This document shows positions 6,935 through 13,451 of a stretch of DNA of 16,555 bases, in pieces; the first letter of the stretch is position 1; each line of letters opens with the position of its first letter. The DNA is from Sediminibacterium sp. (GTDB lineage: Bacteria > Bacteroidota > Bacteroidia > Chitinophagales > Chitinophagaceae), in the NCBI GenBank assembly GCA_030832695.1, contig JAURIP010000006.1, positions 1-16,555 on the forward strand, in the 5' to 3' direction. A program made the translations under genes and the position numbers. The notes under the pieces were generated by a model, which did no database searches, had not been told where the DNA came from, and saw nothing but the letters and a program-made list of their open reading frames with translations.

Positions 6935-8326
6935 TTAGTTCACTAAATATTTTATAAAGGGATCCTTGTATTCAGTAGCCCAAGAGAATAATTGTGCCCT
7001 GCAATTTTTTAATGCAGTTGTATAATTGGGATCATTAATTAAATTAACCATCTCTCCTGGATCATTTACGATATCATATAAAACTTCCGTTTGCGTTCCG
7101 TAATTATAAATCCAATATTTAAATTGTTTGTTACGAAGCATTCTACCATCTGGATTTAATTGTTGCCCATTCACCGGAGCACCCTGAGATAATTGATCTG
7201 AAACAACAATATAATCTCGATTCGGTACTTGATTTATTTGCGTAAATGCACTTGCCAAGCTTTTCCCTTTCGACGTCGCAGGAATGGGGATACCTGCAAA
7301 GTCACAAATAGTGGGCAATACATCAATACCTGATTGCACAAAAACCTCCGACTTTAATTGCTTCCCATTATTATAACTCATGATGAAAGGCACTTTGGAA
7401 GCCTCTTCATAAAAAACTGTTTTTTGATTCCAACGGTGCGCGCCCTGTAAATCACCATGATCGCTTGTAAACACAATTAAGGTATTTTTATCTAATCCTT
7501 TTTGACGCATAATGTTTAAAACCCTACCTATCTCTGCATCCACTTTTTCAACCAATCTGTAATATGACCAAATATATTCACGCCACTTTTGATCTGTAAA
7601 TGCGCCAACAGGGAATGCGGGATTCGCTTGAATTGACTTGCGCATCATGGCCATAAATTCAGTCTCATTTTTCGAAGGCAACGCATTCGCCCGCAATGGT
7701 GGTAATTGATCCTGGCTAGGTGGATTCCCAATGGCACCATCAGGTAAATTATCACCTCTTGCCCATTGACAAATATTATGTGGATTCAAAAAAGACATGA
7801 CTAATAAAAATGGCTTCTCCCTTTTTAATTCAAAAAAATATTTGGCATAATTAGGTAACAAACTATCCGTACCATTCCCTTTTTTATTGGACATATAATC
7901 AAAGCCATGGGTTTCTTCTTTATTACGATCATAAGGCAAATGCCACTTACCAATATAACCTGTTTCGTATCCGGCATTTTTGAATAGGGTTCCCATCGAA
8001 GGAAATATTACTGGATCAATTAAGGTATCGTTATTATTTTGAATCCCTAATTCATGTGGATACCTTCCTGTGAATATGGAACTACGCGAAGGCACACATA
8101 AAGGATTTGCACAATAAGCATTGGTAAAGCGTACACCATGACTTGCTAAATAATCGATATTGGGCGTATTAATAAACTTAGTCCCTAAATTAATACTCAT
8201 GGTTTCAGCAGACAATTCATCTGTCATGATAAAAAGCACATTGGGCTTTTGTTGCGCAAAACCATTTAAGGAAACTAAAATTAATATATGAATTGTTACA
8301 ACACTGATTAAAAATTTAAAACGCAT
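6935..8326 (-). CDS. Family S1 sulfatase with TDE / SDH metal motifs (iduronate/choline-sulfatase-like branch)
   Basis: The 463-residue product has a signal peptide (1-24, ending NGFA) and a full sulfatase domain. The first metal motif reads MTDELSAE: D36 is followed by Glu37 instead of the common second Asp. The formylglycine site is C77 in NPLCVPSRSSIFTG. GKWHLP supplies K127 and H129, and the late metal motif is TSDHGD (D289, H290), with His in place of Asn as in iduronate-2-sulfatase. K302 (NQKTVFYEEASKVP) completes the pocket. The NPHNICQWARGDNLP stretch (181-195) and the tryptophan-rich insertion around 245-255 probably shape the substrate pocket. The CVPSR and SDHGD pattern places it on the uronate-2-sulfatase / choline-sulfatase-like side of S1 rather than with AtsA; the substrate is unknown. 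It is the last gene of the minus-strand run, 32 bases after the preceding sulfatase. Confidence 0.94.
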   Translation of the reverse strand: MRFKFLISVVTIHILILVSLNGFAQQKPNVLFIMTDELSAETMSINLGTKFINTPNIDYLASHGVRFTNAYCANPLCVPSRSSIFTGRYPHELGIQNNNDTLIDPVIFPSMGTLFKNAGYETGYIGKWHLPYDRNKEETHGFDYMSNKKGNGTDSLLPNYAKYFFELKREKPFLLVMSFLNPHNICQWARGDNLPDGAIGNPPSQDQLPPLRANALPSKNETEFMAMMRKSIQANPAFPVGAFTDQKWREYIWSYYRLVEKVDAEIGRVLNIMRQKGLDKNTLIVFTSDHGDLQGAHRWNQKTVFYEEASKVPFIMSYNNGKQLKSEVFVQSGIDVLPTICDFAGIPIPATSKGKSLASAFTQINQVPNRDYIVVSDQLSQGAPVNGQQLNPDGRMLRNKQFKYWIYNYGTQTEVLYDIVNDPGEMVNLINDPNYTTALKNCRAQLFSWATEYKDPFIKYLVN

Positions 8327-8358
8327 AGTTCCTTTATTTAAAAAATTTACTTCACCAA

Positions 8359-9750
8359 TTATAAATCATCATCGTCCTCGCCCTTTTTCTTCTTTACCTT
8401 AATTACTGGATTTGCCACTAAATCAGGTCGTACCATTTTTTTAAAGACGCCTCTAAAAATGGCAATCAATTTTTGTTGTTCAGGATTTAAATCTTTTTCT
8501 GCAATTTTATTTTTTTCCAATGGATCTTTAATCACATTATATATTTCCCCTGTTTCGTACAATTTCCATTCTTTATTATGTACGAATCTTGCACTTGGGA
8601 AATCACCTTTTTTCGGGTCATAGTGAGCGAACAACCAATCCCTTGGTGTATAATTTTTACCTAAAAGCTGCGGCATTAAACTAACCCCATCAGTGACAAA
8701 TCCAGCAGGCAAAGCAATATTCGCTGCATCCGCCATGGTAGGTAAAAAATCCGTAAAGTCAACTAAATTTTTATTGATCTGCCCTGGTTTAATTTTACCT
8801 GGCCAATAGGCAATCATCGGTACATGAATTCCATATTCATTGGTATAGCCCTTATTACCTGGGATTTCACGACCATCACTCATTTTGGAAGTAATACCTA
8901 CACCCGTTCCATTATCTCCAGTGAAAAGTATTAAAGTGTTTTCTAAAAGCCCCAATGATTTTACTTTGTCAATAATGTCACCCACATTTTTATCTAAGTA
9001 CGCCATTTCATCTTTGAAATGAACATTATCTGCTTTACCACCACCAGGCTCCCCTTTTGCAACCACTTTAAAATCCTCATACGCTTTTTGATTTAAAGGC
9101 GTTGGCACAAATGGCTTGTGCGATAAAACCATCGGATAATAAACAAAAAATGGAACGTCTTTTTTACGCTCCATAAAATTATTTATAAAGTTGACAAATA
9201 ATTCAGGCCCATAGGCACTATTGTTATACTTTTTCATCACCCCATTCTCAATAAGCTTTGGATCCTTATAACGCTCATTGTAAGTGGAACTAGTATCCAT
9301 TAAATTCCACAACAAATATTCATCAAAACCTGACTTATATGGCGCATACGCATCACCCTTTAATTGCCACTTCCCAGCAATACAAGTTGCATAGCCATGC
9401 GATTTAAACAAATGCGCAAAGGTAGTTTCATTCTGATCCAAGTAACCCCACTTTTCATAATTTCTAAAGTTGGATTTACCAGTCATTATTTGAATACGCG
9501 ATGGAGAACATAACGGCTGCGCATAACATTGTTCAAATAAAACACCCTGCTTTGCCATTGCATCAATTCTGGGTGTTTTATAACTAGTACTTCCATAAGC
9601 ACTAACCGTTTCAAAGCCAATATCATCTCCTAGAATTAAAATTATATTAGGTTGCTTTTCAGTTTTATTTTTTACGCTTTGTGCAATTGTTACATTTGAT
9701 ATTCCAATAATTAAACAACACAAGTAAATGCAGCTATTTTTAATTTTCAT
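8359..9750 (-). CDS. Family S1 sulfatase with GKWQ variant motif and charged C-terminal tail
   Basis: I start at the ATG at 9748-9750 (463 residues) rather than the TTG three codons upstream, because the signal peptide MKIKNSCIYLCCLIIG...TIAQ begins there. In this numbering LGDDIGFE gives metal ligands D42-D43, and QPLCSPSRIQIMTGKSNFRNY gives the formylglycine Cys C81. The sulfate-binding motif is GKWQLKG: K127 is kept but Gln129 replaces the usual His. SHKP (H211), TGDNGTG (D279, N280) and GNKGYTNEYGIHVP (K300) complete the pocket. The GKSNFRNYEKWGYL stretch plus GKWQ defines a recognisable S1 subgroup seen in Bacteroidota and Planctomycetes, from memory and with substrate unknown. The protein ends in an unusual tail of lysines followed by acids (KVKKKKGEDDDDL). 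It lies 30 bases downstream of the oxidoreductase gene and 32 bases upstream of the next sulfatase, in the same run. Confidence 0.93.
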   Translation of the reverse strand: MKIKNSCIYLCCLIIGISNVTIAQSVKNKTEKQPNIILILGDDIGFETVSAYGSTSYKTPRIDAMAKQGVLFEQCYAQPLCSPSRIQIMTGKSNFRNYEKWGYLDQNETTFAHLFKSHGYATCIAGKWQLKGDAYAPYKSGFDEYLLWNLMDTSSTYNERYKDPKLIENGVMKKYNNSAYGPELFVNFINNFMERKKDVPFFVYYPMVLSHKPFVPTPLNQKAYEDFKVVAKGEPGGGKADNVHFKDEMAYLDKNVGDIIDKVKSLGLLENTLILFTGDNGTGVGITSKMSDGREIPGNKGYTNEYGIHVPMIAYWPGKIKPGQINKNLVDFTDFLPTMADAANIALPAGFVTDGVSLMPQLLGKNYTPRDWLFAHYDPKKGDFPSARFVHNKEWKLYETGEIYNVIKDPLEKNKIAEKDLNPEQQKLIAIFRGVFKKMVRPDLVANPVIKVKKKKGEDDDDL

Positions 9751-9780
9751 ATGCAACAATTAATTTTCAATGAAAATTAT

Positions 9781-11106
9781 TTATAATGTTATTTTCCATT
9801 CGTTGTTCATTGGTCTACCTAATAATGCACTTGCTTCCGCGTCATTTAAAATAGTTTCTTTTTTTGGATTCCATTTTAATGAACGGTTCAAACGATAGGC
9901 AATATTTCCAAGATTACAAACTGTTGCAGTTCGATGCCCAATTTCAACATCACAAACGGGCTTGGTTCTTGTGCGCATTGCACTTAGGAAATCCTTGTAG
10001 TGATTGGTACTATTATAAACGCGTTTGTCGGCATCCGTGAAAATTTTGTCCTTCAAACTAACAGGACTTGTCTCAAGCTTACCTCTTTGCACTTTTATTT
10101 CTCCTTCAGAACCAAAAAAGTGAATGGCATTATTCCACTCCCACTTTTCGTGTGTCATGGTAATCCCATTGGCATATCGATAGGTTAAATAAAGATTATC
10201 TTTACCATCAGGCGCAATAACTTCTACAGGGCCTGAATGATCCATATCCAATGCCCATTGCACAATATCATACATGTGTGCACCCCAATCTGTAACACCG
10301 CCGCCGCCAAATTCTCTATACTTTCTCCAATTTGGAAAAACATCTTTGGTAATGGGTGGTGCCAATTCTGCATTAAAGTTCGCAAATTCATTTGGGCCTA
10401 ACCATTTACTCCAATCCAAACCCTGTGGCATTGGTTCCGCTGGTAAATCATATACAATTGGGGCTGGTCCTACATTCACTTTAATATGCTTTATTTCACC
10501 AATAGTTCCATTACGAACTAACTCTGCTGCTTGCCTAAATTCATTCCAAGAACGTTGCATACTTCCTGTTTGGAACACGCGATCATATTTACGTGTTGCT
10601 TGCACCATTGCTCTTCCCTCTTTTACTGTTAATGAAAGTGGTTTTTCACAATAGATGTCTTTTCCAGCTGCAGCGGATCTAACAGCCATTGCAGCATGCC
10701 AATGATCAGGAGTTGAAATTACAACCGCATCCACATCTTTACGTTCTAATAATTCCCTAAAATCAGTATACAAGGGTATATCAGAATATACTCCTAATGT
10801 TGGATTTTTTAAATAAGTTGCTTTTATTTTATCCATGGTTAGCTCAGCTTTTCCAGGATACACTTCACTTAATGCAATAATGCGCGCCTCGCCCGTATTT
10901 ATAAAAGAACCAGCTAGGCTTTTTGCTTGTTTACCTGCGCCTATAAAACCTAAAGAAATCATATCACTTGGCGCAGTATAGGGAATACCATGTACATTTT
11001 TTCCGCCTAATACAAATCGAGGTACGAACATAAAAGCTGCAGCAGCCTTGGTTGTTTGGCCGACAAATGAACGTCGGTTGATATTATTTTTTGGTGATTG
11101 TTTCAT
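9781..11106 (-). CDS. Tat-exported Gfo/Idh/MocA family NAD(P)-dependent oxidoreductase
   Basis: The 441-residue product begins with a twin-arginine signal (NRRSFVG, 10-16, then an Ala-rich segment), so it is probably exported folded with its nucleotide cofactor. The Rossmann domain starts at MISLGFIGAGKQAKS (GxGxxA, 56-61). STPDHWHAAMAV (131-142) and CEKPLS (153-158), with the family Lys K155, follow. The C-terminal alpha/beta domain includes GGGGVTDWGAHMYD (267-280), whose H277 is the likely substrate/proton-relay His, and EIGHRTATVCNLGNIAYRL (388-406). Enzymes of this architecture oxidise or reduce sugar hydroxyls; several Bacteroidota and Planctomycetes members act on C3 of glycosides. That activity would pair with the DUF1080 protein at 1298, but this is inference. 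It is not a GH109-type enzyme on motif grounds, because EKP rather than EVP is present. It lies 30 bases upstream of a sulfatase gene and 56 bases after the GH92 gene. Confidence 0.93.
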   Translation of the reverse strand: MKQSPKNNINRRSFVGQTTKAAAAFMFVPRFVLGGKNVHGIPYTAPSDMISLGFIGAGKQAKSLAGSFINTGEARIIALSEVYPGKAELTMDKIKATYLKNPTLGVYSDIPLYTDFRELLERKDVDAVVISTPDHWHAAMAVRSAAAGKDIYCEKPLSLTVKEGRAMVQATRKYDRVFQTGSMQRSWNEFRQAAELVRNGTIGEIKHIKVNVGPAPIVYDLPAEPMPQGLDWSKWLGPNEFANFNAELAPPITKDVFPNWRKYREFGGGGVTDWGAHMYDIVQWALDMDHSGPVEVIAPDGKDNLYLTYRYANGITMTHEKWEWNNAIHFFGSEGEIKVQRGKLETSPVSLKDKIFTDADKRVYNSTNHYKDFLSAMRTRTKPVCDVEIGHRTATVCNLGNIAYRLNRSLKWNPKKETILNDAEASALLGRPMNNEWKITL

Positions 11107-11138
11107 ATTATTTTATTTATTTTAAATTGTATTATTAT

Positions 11139-11146
11139 AAGCGCTT
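11139..11146. promoter_or_regulatory. AAGCGCTT palindrome upstream of the oxidoreductase gene
   Basis: An 8-base GC-centred palindrome stands out in an otherwise A/T-only spacer (11107-11162), 33 bases before the oxidoreductase start. AAnCGnTT cores are typical of LacI-family operators in other phyla. The resemblance is all that supports a regulatory role here. Confidence 0.2.
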
Positions 11147-11162
11147 TTGTAATTTAATCTTT

Positions 11163-13433
11163 TTATTGGGTAATTGAATAAGGAAAATTTACAGGCAATA
11201 CCCCCCTTTTCAAGTTGGGTTTTGTCCCCATGTTAAAAATGAGCTTTCCTCCCTTTAGTAAATCGTCATGGGTGATATAATTATTATTAAAAGGCATGCC
11301 ACGCAAGCTTGCCGATTGTATGTACACATTTTGATCATTATTGGCTGGCGCTTCGATGCTTAACTTTTTACCATTGTCTAAATTCAAAGTGATTTTTTTG
11401 AACAAGGGTGAACCAAGCACATATTCTTGCGAACCAGGACAAACTGAATAAAATCCCATTGCACTAAAAACATACCAAGCACTTGTCTGTCCATTATCCT
11501 CATCCCCACAATAACCATCCGGTGTAGGACGATATAATTTATTCATGGCATCTCTCACATGGTATTGTGTTTTCCAAGGAGCCCCACAATAGTTATATAC
11601 ATAGATCATGTGTTGAATGGGTTGATTACCATGTGCATATTGCCCCATATTCATTACTTGCATTTCGGTCATCTCATGAATCACTCCGCCCCTATAAGCG
11701 GAGCCATCAAATATGGGTGGCTGATTAAATACACTATCCAACATGGATTCCATTACTTTGTTACCGCCCATTAAATTAGACAAGCCCTTGAAGTCCTGAA
11801 ATACACTCCAACTGTAATGCCATGCATTGCCTTCGACGAATTCACCACCCCATTTTAATGGATTGAAATTATTCTGAAAACTTCCATCGGTATTTCTCCC
11901 ACGCATCAAATTATATTTCTGATCAAATATATTTTTATAGTTCAATGCGCGTTGTTCAAACTTTTTAATTTGATCTGCTGGCTTTTTTAATAAGGTAGAT
12001 AAATTGCGTAAACAAAAATCAGCATAAGCAAATTCTAAAGTTTTTGCAGCACTTCCTCCATATTTATCAACGGGTACATAACCCAATGTGTTGTATTCAT
12101 TAACGCCATTACGACCTAATGTATTGAGTGGTCCTTGTTGTTCTGTGTTTTTCATTAAGGCTTCATACAAAATATTGATATCAAACCCTCTTATCCCTTT
12201 CGTGTAAGCATCTGTAATCACCGAAGCTGAATTACTGCCAATCATGGTGGCTCTATGTCCAGGGGTCGCCCACTCCGGTAACCAGCCACTTTCCTTATAG
12301 GTATTCACCATGCCTTGCATCATTTGTCGATCCATTTCAGGATACATTAATGTTAAGAAAGGAAAAAGACTACGGAAAGTATCCCAGAACCCAGTATCTG
12401 TAAATAAAATCCCATCTTCCACTTTCCCATTAAATGGACTGTAATGAACCATTTTTTGATTTGCATCAAACTCGTAAAATTTGCGCGGAAATTGCAGCAT
12501 GCGATACAAGCATGAATAAAATGTTTTTATTTGCTCTAGTGTTCCGCCTTCTACAACCACCTTACTTAATTCCTGATGCCATGCTTGCTTCGCTTTGCTT
12601 TTTATTTGTGGCAAAGTTTGCTTACCTATTTCTCTGTGTAAATTAAGTTCCGCTTGTTCGTATGAAATAAAAGAAGATGCCACTCTTAAATGAACTACCT
12701 CGCCTTTTGTAGTACTGAATCCGATGGCTGCCTGCGCATGTGCACTAGTCACTTCCAAACTATTTGACTTCACCAACGAATCACTTGCAGTATAGGTTAA
12801 CTTAAATGGTTTATCTGATTCAATAATAAAATAATTTCTAAAATTAGTAGGTACACCTCCTCTGTTTCTTGTTGTATAACCAATAATTTTATTTTCGCCC
12901 GGTATGATTTTAATATACGATCCACGATCAAATGCGTCAACTAAAATAAATGAACTATCCGATTTAGGAAAAGTGAATTGGAATATTGCACTACGTTCTG
13001 TAGGCGCAATTTCAGTAACAATATCATAATCCGCCAAGTAAACACTATAGTAATAAGGATTAGAAACTTCTGCTTTATGTGAAAACCAACTGGCCCTTTT
13101 TTCTTCATTAAATTCCAGCTTTCGCGTCATCGGCATAATTGAAAATTGCCCATAGTCTCCCATCCATGGTGAAGGCTGGTGTGTTTGTTTGAAACCTCTA
13201 ATTTTATCAGCGGTATATACATATTGCCAACCATACCCATTGGTGCCGGTTTGTGGAGTCCAGCAGTTCATGCCCCATGGCATGGTAATGGCAGGATAAG
13301 TATTTCCATTGGAAAAAGAATATTTCGAATCCGTTCCCATTAATGGGTTCACTAACTCCTCAGGTTTAAAAGTAGATTGTGCCCAATGCAACATTGGAAC
13401 TAAAAGAAATAAAAAAATAATTCGACATTTCAT
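11163..13433 (-). CDS. GH92 exo-alpha-mannosidase (probably alpha-1,2), exported
   Basis: The 756-residue product, started at the ATG at 13431-13433 (a TTG lies two codons upstream), is a calcium-dependent inverting alpha-mannosidase. A signal peptide ends at HWAQ. The N-terminal beta-sandwich opens with VNPLMGTDSKYSFSNGNTYPAITMPWG and runs to about 270. The (alpha/alpha)6 catalytic domain follows. In this numbering, key residues by motif are E534 in FVEGNAWHYSW (general acid) and D644 and D646 in GYCGDEDNGQTSAWYVFSAMG (base pair). H586-E587 in VIHEMTEM is the HE pair that I recall as a mark of alpha-1,2-mannosidases such as Bacteroides BT3990. The length is normal for the family and no catalytic residue is missing. 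Likely substrates are mannose-capped N-glycans or mannans. It lies 18 bases downstream of the GH2 gene and 56 bases upstream of the oxidoreductase, in the same run. Confidence 0.95.
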   Translation of the reverse strand: MKCRIIFLFLLVPMLHWAQSTFKPEELVNPLMGTDSKYSFSNGNTYPAITMPWGMNCWTPQTGTNGYGWQYVYTADKIRGFKQTHQPSPWMGDYGQFSIMPMTRKLEFNEEKRASWFSHKAEVSNPYYYSVYLADYDIVTEIAPTERSAIFQFTFPKSDSSFILVDAFDRGSYIKIIPGENKIIGYTTRNRGGVPTNFRNYFIIESDKPFKLTYTASDSLVKSNSLEVTSAHAQAAIGFSTTKGEVVHLRVASSFISYEQAELNLHREIGKQTLPQIKSKAKQAWHQELSKVVVEGGTLEQIKTFYSCLYRMLQFPRKFYEFDANQKMVHYSPFNGKVEDGILFTDTGFWDTFRSLFPFLTLMYPEMDRQMMQGMVNTYKESGWLPEWATPGHRATMIGSNSASVITDAYTKGIRGFDINILYEALMKNTEQQGPLNTLGRNGVNEYNTLGYVPVDKYGGSAAKTLEFAYADFCLRNLSTLLKKPADQIKKFEQRALNYKNIFDQKYNLMRGRNTDGSFQNNFNPLKWGGEFVEGNAWHYSWSVFQDFKGLSNLMGGNKVMESMLDSVFNQPPIFDGSAYRGGVIHEMTEMQVMNMGQYAHGNQPIQHMIYVYNYCGAPWKTQYHVRDAMNKLYRPTPDGYCGDEDNGQTSAWYVFSAMGFYSVCPGSQEYVLGSPLFKKITLNLDNGKKLSIEAPANNDQNVYIQSASLRGMPFNNNYITHDDLLKGGKLIFNMGTKPNLKRGVLPVNFPYSITQ

Positions 13434-13451
13434 TTGCAATATTTTAGAAAA

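Noticed and set aside
10274..10654. Plus-strand frame of 126 codons opposite the Gfo/Idh/MocA oxidoreductase
   Set aside because: It is an antisense shadow of conserved coding sequence, with no recognisable protein features.
9781..11106. Reading the oxidoreductase as a GH109 NAD-dependent alpha-N-acetylgalactosaminidase
   Set aside because: GH109 proteins share the fold and often the export signal, but this one keeps the EKP Lys motif and DWGAH block of ordinary Gfo/Idh/MocA dehydrogenases.
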